Source of the DNA: Halobaculum halobium
GTDB taxonomy: Archaea > Halobacteriota > Halobacteria > Halobacteriales > Haloferacaceae
Length of the DNA stretch: 64,000 nt
NCBI RefSeq assembly: GCF_030127145.1
Contig: NZ_CP126158.1
Span: 682,001-746,000, forward strand
Reading direction: 5' to 3'
Of the stretch, positions 51,445-60,050 are shown piece by piece (the first letter of the stretch is position 1; each line of letters begins with the position of its first letter). A program made the translations under genes and the position numbers. The notes beneath the pieces were generated by a model, which saw nothing but the letters and a program-made list of their open reading frames with translations, was not told the DNA's origin and did no database searches.

Positions 51445-51888
51445 GTGATACCGCACGCGACGCTGACGGTCGCGCTCGCGGTCGCGGCGGCCCTCTCGTT
51501 GTGGACCACCGGGGTCGCGTGGCGCCACCGTGACGCGCGCTCGCGGGCCGCCCGCTGGCGCTGCTCATGACCGCGTCCGCGTGGCTTTCGCTCGCAACCA
51601 TCGGCGGCCTCACGACGGACGGGCTCACCGAGTCGCTTCGCTGGCGACAGATCCGGTACGTCGGGGACGTCGTGATCCCGCCCACCTGGTTACTGTTCGC
51701 GCTCGCGTGCGCCGGGTTCGACCGGTTCAGTGACCGCCGCCTCCGGGTCGCGCCCGGGGTCGTTGCCGGCGAACGTCGTCGGCGTGGCGGCGGTCGTTCC
51801 TGTCTCGATCGCTCCGACAGGGGCGATCGGGAGCTTGGAACGGGGAGACGTTGGGGAGCCGACGGACACGACCATTCGGAACGACTAA
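51445..51888 (+). pseudogene. decayed N-terminal fragment of a 7TM-type sensor histidine kinase
   Basis: A GTG at 51445, about 30 bases after a TATA-like ATTTTACTA, opens IPHATLTVALAVAAALSLWT but stops at a TGA at 51568. In the second frame (from about 51552) the text continues PLALLMTASAWLSLATIGGL and RWRQIRYVGDVVIPPTWLLF, the pattern of the histidine-kinase 7TM domain. After about 51730 a third frame reads GSLPANVVGVAAVVPVSIAP up to TAA 51886. No kinase core follows. At least two frameshifts and a large deletion have occurred. It lies just before the mevalonate decarboxylase gene. Confidence 0.65.
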
Positions 51889-51913
51889 CCACCCGCCCGC
51901 CCGTTCGGCGGGT

Positions 51914-52912
51914 ATGAAGGCCACGGCGACGGCCCACCCCATCCAGGGCCTCGTGAAGTACCACGGGATGCGCGACGCGGAGCGACGGCTCCCGTACCAC
52001 GACTCGATCAGCCTCTGTACGGCTCCCTCGCGAACGACGACGACCGTCGAGTGGGAGCCGGACGCGTCGCCGACCGACGACCAGTACCGCATCGACGGCG
52101 AGGCCGTCGACGGTCGCGGCGCCGAGCGCATCGAGATGGTCGTCGAGCACGTCCGCGAGCTCGCGGATCTGGACGCCGCCGTCCGCGTCGAGTCCGAGAA
52201 CTCCTTCCCGTCGAACGTCGGCTTCGGCTCCTCGTCGTCTGGCTTTGCGGCGCTGGCGACCTCGCTGGTCGAGGCGGCCGGGCTCGACATGACGCGCCCG
52301 GAGATTTCGACGGTCGCGCGCCGCGGCTCCTCATCGGCCGCCCGCGCCGTTACCGGCGCCTACTCGGTGCTGTACGCCGGGATGAACGACGAGGACTGTC
52401 GCGCCGAGCGCCTCGACGTGGGCGTCGGCCCGGACGGGTTCGACCCCGAGGAGGACCTCCGCGTAGTTACCGCGCTCGTGCCCGCCTACAAGGAGACCGA
52501 GGAGGCACACCGCGAGGCAGAGGCGAGCCACATGTTCGACGCCCGGATGGCGCACGTCCACGAGCAGCTCCAGCGGATGCGCGACCGTCTGCGCTCGGGG
52601 GAGTTCTCGGGGATCTTCGAGATCGCAGAGCACGACTCCCTGTCGCTGACGGCGACGACCATGACCGGCCCCGCCGGCTGGGTGTACTGGCAGCCCGAGA
52701 CGATCGCCGTGTTCAACGCCGTCCGCGAACTCCGCGAGGAGGAGGTTCCCGTCTACTTCTCGACGGACACCGGCGCGAGCGTCTACGTCAACACGCCCGC
52801 CGAGCACGCCGAGCGCGTCGAGGAGCGAATCGCCGAGGTCGGCGTCGAGACGAACATCTGGGAGGTCGGCGGCCCGGCGCGCGTGCTCGGGGCGTCGGAA
52901 GCGCTGTTCTGA
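51914..52912 (+). CDS. mvaD: phosphomevalonate decarboxylase (MvaD family)
   Basis: 332 residues. GHMP-kinase fold: AHPIQGLVKYHGMRD at the start, the ATP loop NSFPSNVGFGSSSSGFAAL, then ARRGSSSAARAVTGAY and STDTGASVYVN with the catalytic Asp. In Haloferax volcanii the homologous enzyme acts on phosphomevalonate, giving isopentenyl phosphate, which a kinase then phosphorylates; the same role is assumed here. It feeds synthesis of archaeal lipids and of carotenoids for retinal. Confidence 0.9.
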   Translation: MKATATAHPIQGLVKYHGMRDAERRLPYHDSISLCTAPSRTTTTVEWEPDASPTDDQYRIDGEAVDGRGAERIEMVVEHVRELADLDAAVRVESENSFPSNVGFGSSSSGFAALATSLVEAAGLDMTRPEISTVARRGSSSAARAVTGAYSVLYAGMNDEDCRAERLDVGVGPDGFDPEEDLRVVTALVPAYKETEEAHREAEASHMFDARMAHVHEQLQRMRDRLRSGEFSGIFEIAEHDSLSLTATTMTGPAGWVYWQPETIAVFNAVRELREEEVPVYFSTDTGASVYVNTPAEHAERVEERIAEVGVETNIWEVGGPARVLGASEALF

Positions 52913-53211
52913 TCCGGGGGCACCGCTCCGAACTTCGGGGACGGGTTGGGGCACGGGTCTGGTAGACGCGGAGCCGTCGCTGCGCCCCGAACTGACAGGC
53001 GGCGCGGCTGCGTCTGCCGGTCGTCGAGAGGCCGCCGGCTGCCCCCCGACTCCCGTCACCCGCGAGCGGTGCGCCGCACACCCGCTCGGCGCCCGCGGGC
53101 CGTCGTTACGTTACGGGGTCACTGGTCCCACTTTCCTCCTTGAACGTTCGTCCGCACCGACGTGCGCGACGCCCGTTACGCCCTTACCCGCGGCGGCCGT
53201 AGTGTTCGCGA
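52913..53211. other. gene-free stretch upstream of the second NDH-2-like gene
   Basis: 299 bases with no convincing coding sequence on either strand. The only element I can point to is CCTTACCC at about 53180-53187, some 28 bases before the ATG of the following gene and a likely TATA box for a leaderless transcript. Confidence 0.5.
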
Positions 53212-54354
53212 ATGCATGTCGTCGTTCTCGGCGCCGGCTACGCTGGCGTCGCTGTGACCCGGAGACTCGAGTCGCGACTCCCCTCGGCTGTCGACATCAC
53301 GCTCGTCAACGACGGCGAGAGTCACGTCCTCGTCCACGAGACGCACCGTGCGATCCGCCGGCCGGCGGTCGCCGACGCCATCTCGGTGCCGCTCGAGGAC
53401 CTGCTCGACCGCGCTGAGTTGATCGTGGACCGGGTCGTCGACGTGGACGCCGAGGCGGGCGTGGCCGAGTTGGCGAGCGGAGACGACATCGAGTGGGACT
53501 ACGGCGCGCTGTGTCTCGGCTCGGAGACCGCGTATTACGGGATCGAAGGGCTTCGCGAGCACGCGACGCCGCTGAAGTCGCTCGACGACGCCGCCGAGAT
53601 CCGCGAGGAGTTTCTGGAACTCCTCGGCGACGGCGGGCGCGTCGTGGTCGGCGGCGCCGGCCTGTCGGGCGTGCAGGTCGCCGGCGAACTCACGGCGCTC
53701 GCACGCGAGAAAGACGTCGCGGTACCCGACGAGGCGGAGGTCGTCCTCGTCGAGCAGTTGGGCGAGGTCGCGCCGAACTTCCCGGCGAACTTCAGCCGAG
53801 CCGTACGCGAGCAGTTGGAGGCGCGTGGCGTCGACGTCGAGACCGACACGACCGTCGAACAGGTCTTCGACGACCGGATCGCCACCGCCGCCGGCGACCT
53901 CTCGTACGACCAACTCGTCTGGACCGGCGGCATCGCCGGCGACGACGCCGTGGGTGGCGACCGTCCGGTCGTCCGTGCCGACCTCCGACTCACCGACGGT
54001 ACGTTCGCCTTGGGTGACGCCGCCCGCGTCGTCGATGCCGACGGCGAGGCGGTCCCGGCCTCGGCGTCTGCGGCCGTTCGGGAGGCGAAGGCGGTCGCGG
54101 AGAACATCGGTCGGCTGGTGGACAACGAGATGGTCGGCGACGAGGACGAGTTCGAACCGCGGCTGACGCGCTACCGGTTCGAGGTGCCCGGTTGGCTCGT
54201 CTCTGTCGGCGACGGCGCCGTGGCGCAGTTGGGGCCGACGGTGCTCACCGGCCCGGCCGCGCGGGCGTCGAAGGCGGGCGTCGGCGCGGGGTATCTCACG
54301 TCCGTCGGCGCCGTTCAGAAAGCGATCCAACTGGCGGAAGAGGAGCTCCTGTAG
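53212..54354 (+). CDS. NDH-2-like FAD/NAD-binding oxidoreductase, second paralogue
   Basis: 380 residues. FAD motif VVLGAGYAGVAVTRRL at residues 4-19, NADH motif VVGGAGLSGVQVAGEL at about 146-161, GTFALGDAARVVD for the flavin tail. Shared oddments such as YYGIEGLREHATPLKSLDDA tie it closely to the enzyme at 16676 (FFGIDGLREHALTLKTLDDA), so the two are paralogues. It probably transfers electrons from NADH to quinone. Shorter than its relative, mainly because of a missing acidic insertion around residue 225. Confidence 0.85.
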   Translation: MHVVVLGAGYAGVAVTRRLESRLPSAVDITLVNDGESHVLVHETHRAIRRPAVADAISVPLEDLLDRAELIVDRVVDVDAEAGVAELASGDDIEWDYGALCLGSETAYYGIEGLREHATPLKSLDDAAEIREEFLELLGDGGRVVVGGAGLSGVQVAGELTALAREKDVAVPDEAEVVLVEQLGEVAPNFPANFSRAVREQLEARGVDVETDTTVEQVFDDRIATAAGDLSYDQLVWTGGIAGDDAVGGDRPVVRADLRLTDGTFALGDAARVVDADGEAVPASASAAVREAKAVAENIGRLVDNEMVGDEDEFEPRLTRYRFEVPGWLVSVGDGAVAQLGPTVLTGPAARASKAGVGAGYLTSVGAVQKAIQLAEEELL

Positions 54355-54439
54355 AGATAGTTGGACGCTCGTCCACCAGATAACCTTGTATACCTAGGAT
54401 GAATGAGATACATCTGTAGAGAAGCCTTACACTGTAGAG
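54349..54439. repeat. three copies of CTGTAGAG before a small zinc-ribbon gene
   Basis: CTGTAGAG occurs at 54349-54356 (spanning the NDH-2 stop codon), 54414-54421 and 54432-54439 in a locally AT-rich gap of 86 bases. The last copy touches the GTG of the next gene. Possible regulator sites or chance. Confidence 0.45.
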
Positions 54440-54440
54440 T

Positions 54441-54605
54441 GTGGTACGTCAACTCGTGCCATCCAAGGATATCGATCCGTACGACGCGTCTGAAGCGTTG
54501 TTCGAGTGTGTCGGCTGCGGGACGCGGCTCCGAGGGGCCAGCCATCCCGGCACGTGTCCCGAGTGCGAGAGCGCGGTCCGGAACATCGCCGTCAGCCGGG
54601 AGTGA
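54441..54605 (+). CDS. rubrerythrin-like zinc-ribbon mini-protein
   Basis: 54 residues from GTG 54441; a TAG at 54434-54436 in the same frame rules out an earlier start. SEALFECVGCGTRLRGASHP then GTCPECESAVRNIAVSRE form one zinc ribbon with four Cys (CVGC and CPEC), as in the rubredoxin-like tail of rubrerythrin. Such stand-alone mini-proteins are common and conserved in haloarchaea; whether they bind zinc or iron, and what they do, is not established. Confidence 0.8.
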   Translation: MVRQLVPSKDIDPYDASEALFECVGCGTRLRGASHPGTCPECESAVRNIAVSRE

Positions 54606-54688
54606 CTCGGGGGTATCCGACGACGGCCGACGGCCGCTGAACGCCCGGTAGCGCGACCCTTAAGCCGCTCGCGCCGCGACGTTCGGCG

Positions 54689-57526
54689 ATGAGCGATACG
54701 CCGCGAGCGACGGGGATGGACGCGTTCGCGGCGCTGGGGGAGGAGGTTCGGTCGGCGCTGTCCGAGCGCGGGTTCACGACGCCGACGGCGCCGCAGCGAC
54801 GGGCGATCTCGCCCCTTGCGGCCGGCGAGGACGCCCTCGTCATCGCGCCGACGGGGACCGGCAAGACCGAGACGGCGATGTTGCCGGTGCTGTCGGCGCT
54901 CGCGGAGACGCGCCCCGAGGGGCTCGGGGCGCTGTACGTGACGCCGCTGCGGGCGCTCAACCGCGACATGCGCGAGCGCCTGGAGTGGTGGGGCGAGTAC
55001 CTCGACTTGAACGTGCAGGTGCGCCACGGCGACACCTCCGACTACCAGCGGAGCAAGCAGGCGAACGACCCGCCCGACGTGCTGGTGACGACGCCGGAGA
55101 CGCTGCAGGCGATGCTGACGGGCGAGAAGCTCCGGGCGGCGCTCTCGGACGTGAATCACGTCGTCGTCGACGAGGTCCACGAGTTGGCGGCCTCGAAACG
55201 CGGCGCCCAGTTGACCGTCGGGTTAGAGCGGGTGCGCCGCCTGTCGGGCGACTTCCAGCGCATCGGCCTCTCGGCGACCGTCGGCGACCCCGAGGAGGTC
55301 GGGAAGTTCCTCACCGGCGACCGAGGCTGTGCGATCGTCGAGGTCGACGTGGGGAGCAAGGTCGAGTTCGACGTGATCTCGCCGGAGGTGACCCCCGCGG
55401 ACGAGCGCCTCGCCGGGAAGCTCGCGACCGACGCCGACATCGCGAGTCACGTCCGGCTCGTTCGCGACATCGTCCGCGCGAACGAGTCGGTCCTGATCTT
55501 CGTGAACACTCGACAGACGGCGGAGGCGCTCGCCTCGCGGTTCAAAACGCTCGGCGAACCGATCGGCGTCCACCACGGATCGCTGTCGAAGGACGCCCGG
55601 ATCGAGGTCGAGGACGCGTTCAAGACCGGCGAGATCGACGGGCTCGTCTGTACCTCCTCGATGGAGTTGGGGATCGACGTGGGGCGCGTCGATCACGTCG
55701 TCCAGTACAACTCCCCCCGCGAGGTCGCGCGCCTGCTCCAGCGGGTCGGCCGCGCGGGCCACCGCCGCGACGAGGTGAGCCGCGGGACCGTCGTCACCGA
55801 CAGCGCGGACGACACCATGGAAGCGCTGGCGATCGCCCGGCGGGCCGTCGAGGGCGACGTAGAGGAGTCGGGCATTCACCACGGGAGTCTCGACACGCTC
55901 GCGAACCAGGTCGTCGGTCTGCTCATGGACATGGGCGAGGTCGACGCCCGCGAGGCGTACGATCTGATCACCCGGGCGTACCCCTTCCGCGACCTCCCGG
56001 AGGAGACGTTCCGCGAGGTCGCCCGCGAGCTGTCGGGGAATCGGTTGCTGTGGATCGACGAGGAGCGCGACGTGCTCGAAACGTCGGGGGGCACGTGGCA
56101 GTACTACTACCGGAACCTCTCGATGATCCCCGACGAGGAGACGTACGACGTGTACGACATCTCCTCGCGCCGGCAGATCGGGACGCTGGACGAACGGTTC
56201 GTCGTCAACTTCGCCCAGCCCGGGGAGGCGTTCATTCAGCGCGGGGAGCTGTGGCGCATCAACGACATCGACGAGGAGGAGTCGGAGGTGAACGTCGCGC
56301 CCATCGAGGACCCCGCAGGGGAGGTACCCTCCTGGACCGGACAAGAGATCCCCGTTCCCCGCGCCGTCGCCGGCGAGGTGGGCGAGATGCGCGGCGTCGC
56401 CGAACCGCAGTTCGCCGGCGGTGCCGACGCGGCCGCCGTGGCTCGGGAGTTCGCCGGACGGTATCCCGCCGAAGCCGACACGATCCGGGTCGGCATCGAC
56501 ACGGTCGGGCGCCACGTCGAGGCGGGTCACCCGATGCCGACTGACGATCAGATCGTCGTGGAGGGCACGGGACGGAGCATCGCCGTCAACGCCGCGTTCG
56601 GCCACGGGGTGAACCGCACGCTCGGCAGGCTCCTCTCGGCGCTGATCGGCCAGCGCACCGGCTCGTCTGTCGGGATGGAGGCCGATCCGTATCGCGTCGA
56701 GTTGGAGGTACCCAACGGCGTCACCCCGGGAACCGTCATCGAGGTGCTGGAGGAGACCGACCCGCAGCACGTCGAAGCCCTCCTCGAACTCGCCCTCAAG
56801 AACTCGGACACGCTGAAGTTCACGCTCGCACACGTCGCCGCGAAGTTCGGCGCGCTCAAGCGGTATCAGGGGAACAAGCGCTTCGGCGGCGACCGCCTCA
56901 TGGCGGCGCTGGAGGACACGCCGGTCTTCGACGAGGCGGTCCGGGAGGTGTTCCACACGGAACTCGCCGTCGAGGAGACGGCGGAGTTGCTCGGGGACAT
57001 TCACGACGGTGACGTCGAGGTGGTCGCTGCCCGCGAGCGCACGCCGCTGGGCACGGACGGCCGCTCCTCCGGCCGGGAGTTCCTTGTGCCCGAGAACGCC
57101 GACGCCTCCGTGATCGAGACGATCCGCGACCGCATCATGGACGACCACGTGATCCAGTTGTGCGTCCACTGCGGAGAGTGGGACCAGCGCACGAAGGTCC
57201 GCAGGGTCAGGGACAGCCCCGAGTGCCCCGAGTGCGGCTCCACCCGGATCGCGGCGCTGAACCCGTGGGCGGACGAGGCGGTACAGGCCGTCCGGTCGAA
57301 CGACAAGGACGACGAACAGGCGGAACTCACGCGCAAGGCGAACCGCTCGGCGAACCTCGTGCAGGCCCACGGCAAGCAGGCCGTGATCGCGCTGGCCGCC
57401 CGCGGCGTCGGCCCGCACAACGCCGCCCGGATCATCGGGAAACTGCGCGAGGACGAGGACGACTTCTACCGCGACATCCTGAAACAGGAGCGGCAGTACG
57501 CGCGGACCAAGAGCTTCTGGGAGTAG
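54689..57526 (+). CDS. lhr: Lhr-family superfamily 2 ATP-dependent helicase
   Basis: 945 residues, normal for archaeal Lhr. Helicase motifs: Q-like PTAPQRRAI, I APTGTGKTETAM, Ia TPLRALNRDM, II VVDEVHELAASKRG (DEVH), III GLSATVGDP, IV LIFVNTRQTAE, V TSSMELGIDVG, VI RLLQRVGRAGHRR. The Lhr winged helix and beta-barrel follow. Near the C-terminus is a zinc ribbon (CVHCGEWDQR, then SPECPECGSTRIA). It translocates along ssDNA and unwinds forks and hybrids in DNA repair. A TATA-like CCTTAAGCC is about 28 bases before the ATG. Confidence 0.9.
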   Translation: MSDTPRATGMDAFAALGEEVRSALSERGFTTPTAPQRRAISPLAAGEDALVIAPTGTGKTETAMLPVLSALAETRPEGLGALYVTPLRALNRDMRERLEWWGEYLDLNVQVRHGDTSDYQRSKQANDPPDVLVTTPETLQAMLTGEKLRAALSDVNHVVVDEVHELAASKRGAQLTVGLERVRRLSGDFQRIGLSATVGDPEEVGKFLTGDRGCAIVEVDVGSKVEFDVISPEVTPADERLAGKLATDADIASHVRLVRDIVRANESVLIFVNTRQTAEALASRFKTLGEPIGVHHGSLSKDARIEVEDAFKTGEIDGLVCTSSMELGIDVGRVDHVVQYNSPREVARLLQRVGRAGHRRDEVSRGTVVTDSADDTMEALAIARRAVEGDVEESGIHHGSLDTLANQVVGLLMDMGEVDAREAYDLITRAYPFRDLPEETFREVARELSGNRLLWIDEERDVLETSGGTWQYYYRNLSMIPDEETYDVYDISSRRQIGTLDERFVVNFAQPGEAFIQRGELWRINDIDEEESEVNVAPIEDPAGEVPSWTGQEIPVPRAVAGEVGEMRGVAEPQFAGGADAAAVAREFAGRYPAEADTIRVGIDTVGRHVEAGHPMPTDDQIVVEGTGRSIAVNAAFGHGVNRTLGRLLSALIGQRTGSSVGMEADPYRVELEVPNGVTPGTVIEVLEETDPQHVEALLELALKNSDTLKFTLAHVAAKFGALKRYQGNKRFGGDRLMAALEDTPVFDEAVREVFHTELAVEETAELLGDIHDGDVEVVAARERTPLGTDGRSSGREFLVPENADASVIETIRDRIMDDHVIQLCVHCGEWDQRTKVRRVRDSPECPECGSTRIAALNPWADEAVQAVRSNDKDDEQAELTRKANRSANLVQAHGKQAVIALAARGVGPHNAARIIGKLREDEDDFYRDILKQERQYARTKSFWE

Positions 57527-57565
57527 CGCTGTCGCCGCCGGTCGCGCTCCTCCGGCGGTTCCGGC

Positions 57566-58258
57566 CTACAACCGCTTGCTCCGCGAGGTGACCACGTTCA
57601 GCCCGCGGCTGTAGTGGTACACCGGGTCGGCGTCCGGCTCGGCGAAGCCGTGCGACTTCAGCAGTGTGTTCGCGTCCACGTCGGCCTCGGCGGGGTACAG
57701 CGTCCACGGCTCGTGCTCCACGTCCGTGTACCGGATCGACCCGTCCTGCGCCTCGGTGTAAAAGCGGTAGCGCTCCACGAGGAACTCGGCCATGGGGTCG
57801 TCGGGGGCTCGGAACGCCTCGCCCGTCGGGCGGTACGCCGCCTCGTAGCGTGCCGGTCGCGAACCGGGGTGAAGTCGCCGGCTCCGGAAGCGGACGCCGC
57901 CGCGACCGTCCGGACCGAGCGAGATCCGAGCGTAGTAGTACGGAAGATGGTGGAACACGCGAGCGCCGACGACGCTCGCGACGCCCTGCGCGTCGAGGCT
58001 GAAGAAGTAGACGCTCGGGACGCCGTCGCGGGTCACGTACGTGCGAACGTTCAACTCGGGCAGGCGGATGCCGGCCCCCGCCGGGAGACCTTTCGGACGG
58101 ACGGCGACGTTCGTGAACGGGACGACGGACAGCCACGCGGCGCCGTCGTAGGTATCCGGATCGAGCCCGTCGGGGAGGTGCGCGTCCATCACGTCGGGAT
58201 CGACCGGCCAGTTCTCGAACAGGAGGTGTCGCCAGCCCATCTCCAGCGGGAGGACCAT
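57566..58258 (-). CDS. DUF2071 (YqjF-like) protein
   Basis: 230 residues. The family pattern is clear: MGWRHLLFENWPVDPDVMDA, LPDGLDPDTYDGAAWLSVVP, LPELNVRTYVTRDGVPSVYF and DVDANTLLKSHGF near the end. It is a soluble beta-barrel protein of unknown function, acetoacetate-decarboxylase-like in fold by family knowledge. It converges on the lhr gene, 39 bases apart. Confidence 0.85.
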   Translation of the reverse strand: MVLPLEMGWRHLLFENWPVDPDVMDAHLPDGLDPDTYDGAAWLSVVPFTNVAVRPKGLPAGAGIRLPELNVRTYVTRDGVPSVYFFSLDAQGVASVVGARVFHHLPYYYARISLGPDGRGGVRFRSRRLHPGSRPARYEAAYRPTGEAFRAPDDPMAEFLVERYRFYTEAQDGSIRYTDVEHEPWTLYPAEADVDANTLLKSHGFAEPDADPVYHYSRGLNVVTSRSKRL

Positions 58259-58304
58259 ATCCGCGCTCGGTGGGCGGGCGAGAAACGTCTTGGGTTCGTC
58301 GCGC

Positions 58305-58694
58305 TCAGATCTCGCCTTCCCACTCCTCCAACGTCGCGGAGACGGCGCTGGCGAGGTGGTTGAAGTCGCGAAGCTCCATCCCGTCGCTGGTGACGAGCAC
58401 GCCCTTGTCGCGCCCGTCGATGCGGACGGCGTAGCCGTTTTCGAACACGCGCAGGGTGTAGCGATACTCGCCCAACTCCGTGCCGGAGTAGCCGTCGCTT
58501 GCCATCGCGAAGTCCTGCCGCTCGGTGCCGATGAACGCCATCAGGTCGGCGTCTTGTTCGAGGTCGTCGCGCAGGTACAACTGCTCGTGGTCGGTGCGCG
58601 AGAAGAACGTCACCGATCGCGCGTTGTCGCCGACGGTGGTCCGGCACGTCGAGACGAGTCGATCCGCGGCCTCATCGGGGAGCAGTTGGGTCAT
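58305..58694 (-). CDS. conserved haloarchaeal protein, unknown function
   Basis: 129 residues, acidic, one alpha/beta domain: DRLVSTCRTTVGDNARSVTF, then LYLRDDLEQDADLMAFIG and YRYTLRVFENGYAVRIDG, and a helical end LASAVSATLEEWEGEI. The pattern resembles a haloarchaeal domain family of about this size. No catalytic motif can be pointed out. 46 bases upstream of the DUF2071 gene on the same strand. Confidence 0.7.
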   Translation of the reverse strand: MTQLLPDEAADRLVSTCRTTVGDNARSVTFFSRTDHEQLYLRDDLEQDADLMAFIGTERQDFAMASDGYSGTELGEYRYTLRVFENGYAVRIDGRDKGVLVTSDGMELRDFNHLASAVSATLEEWEGEI

Positions 58695-58760
58695 ATCACC
58701 CGACTGCCGGCCGCAGCGGTAGTCGGTGTGGTAGCCGCCATCCTTGCCGGTTCTCTCCGA

Positions 58761-58777
58761 TCACACCCACGGTGTGA
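58761..58777. promoter_or_regulatory. palindrome between divergent genes, putative operator
   Basis: TCACACC-CAC-GGTGTGA is a perfect 7-3-7 inverted repeat in the 133-base gap between the conserved gene at 58694 (minus) and the methyltransferase at 58828 (plus). It shares the CACACC/GGTGTG core with the hairpin in front of the DUF1102 gene at 25760, with a different spacer. Confidence 0.5.
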
Positions 58778-58827
58778 GATACCATTGATCACGTGCTGCT
58801 TTCCGTCTCGATCCGTTCGGTGGGAGT

Positions 58828-59580
58828 ATGTCGACCGCCGATCCGGCGACCGACGATACCGGGGCCGACAGCGACCCGTTCGGCCGCGCGGTCCGTGACT
58901 TCCACCGCGGCGAACAGTCAGACCCGCTGTGGTGTGTCGACGGGGACGAGCGGTTGGAGCATCCGATCCAGCGGTTCTACTTCGAGGAGCGAGACGAGTC
59001 GGTGTACGAGACGCTCGAGGAGGATGGAGTGGCGACGCCGCTGCTCGACCTCGGCGCGGGCGCCGGGCGCGACGTGCTCCGGTTTCAGGAACGCTACGAC
59101 GGCGAGACCGTCGGACTCGAACCGTCTCCTCACCTCGTGGAGACGATGCGCGAGCGCGGCGTCGCGTCGGCGGTTCGAGGCGACATGTTCGCGCTGCGCG
59201 AGTCGTTCGACCGCGACCGATTCAGAGCCGTCTACGCCCACGGCACCCAACTCGGCCTGGCGCGCCCGCCGCACCGCCTCCGTGGGTTCCTCGGCGATCT
59301 CGCGGTCGTGACCACCGACGACGCCGTTGCCGTGCTCGACAACTACGACCCCGAGGCGGACGGCGCGCGCGATCTCCTGGGGTGGCGGCCCGACCCGACG
59401 CCGGGAATGGGCTACCGCGTGATGCACTTCGAGTACGAGGGGGACGTGGGCGACGCCCTGCTGTTCCGGCCGTTCGCGCCCGACGTGCTCCGGGAGGCGT
59501 GTGTCGGCTCCGAGTGGTCGGTCGCCTCGGTGCGGTACACCAGCGACCACCACTACGAGGCGGTGTTGCGGAAGCCCTGA
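58828..59580 (+). CDS. class I SAM-dependent methyltransferase
   Basis: 250 residues. Motif I is LLDLGAGAGRDVLRF (about 70-84), motif II TVGLEPSPHLVETM, motif IV FRAVYAHGTQLGLARPPHRL. The N-terminal 45 residues are acidic with the fragment GEQSDPLWCVDGDERLEHPI. Substrate unknown. Convergent with the tautomerase gene, 14 bases apart. Confidence 0.82.
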   Translation: MSTADPATDDTGADSDPFGRAVRDFHRGEQSDPLWCVDGDERLEHPIQRFYFEERDESVYETLEEDGVATPLLDLGAGAGRDVLRFQERYDGETVGLEPSPHLVETMRERGVASAVRGDMFALRESFDRDRFRAVYAHGTQLGLARPPHRLRGFLGDLAVVTTDDAVAVLDNYDPEADGARDLLGWRPDPTPGMGYRVMHFEYEGDVGDALLFRPFAPDVLREACVGSEWSVASVRYTSDHHYEAVLRKP

Positions 59581-59594
59581 ACCCCCGGCACTCC

Positions 59595-60002
59595 TCACTC
59601 CCCGTCGTCGCCTCCGACGCCCGCGTCATCGCGCTCGGCCGGGTCCCACGCCTCGAGCGGGTCGCCGCCGAGGACGAACTCCTGGCCTTCGTGTGCCGTG
59701 AAGACGACGTACACCGTCTGTTCCGGGATTCCGAACCGTTCACCGAGTTCGGCGGTCAGCCGGCGGGCGAGCGCGTGGCGCTGCTCGACGGTCCGACCGA
59801 CGCGGACGTCCGCGTTCACGAGCGCGACCGGACCATCGGGGTCGGCACCGCCCAACTGGGGGTCGGTTTCCACGACGACCACCCCGACGTGGTCGGTTCC
59901 GGTGTCCATGACCTCGGCGTAGGTCTCCGCGACCCAGTCGGCGAACGACGCGCGCTCACGGTCGGTGACGGCCACCGAGAGGTCGAAGCGTAGGTGTGGC
60001 AC
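59595..60002 (-). CDS. tautomerase (4-OT/MIF-like) family protein
   Basis: 135 residues if started at GTG 60002, which puts proline second (MPHLRFDLSVAVTD), the catalytic Pro1 of the superfamily after Met removal. A TTG at 60008 would bury it behind two residues and is rejected. VTDRERASFADWVAETYAEV and VVFTAHEGQEFVLGG resemble 5-carboxymethyl-2-hydroxymuconate isomerase-like members. It would shift proton positions on enol acids; real substrate unknown. The tail is acidic. Confidence 0.7.
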   Translation of the reverse strand: MPHLRFDLSVAVTDRERASFADWVAETYAEVMDTGTDHVGVVVVETDPQLGGADPDGPVALVNADVRVGRTVEQRHALARRLTAELGERFGIPEQTVYVVFTAHEGQEFVLGGDPLEAWDPAERDDAGVGGDDGE

Positions 60003-60050
60003 AGACAAACGATCCGCGTGTGAGGGATAGCTGTGTCGCCGTCGACCGCC

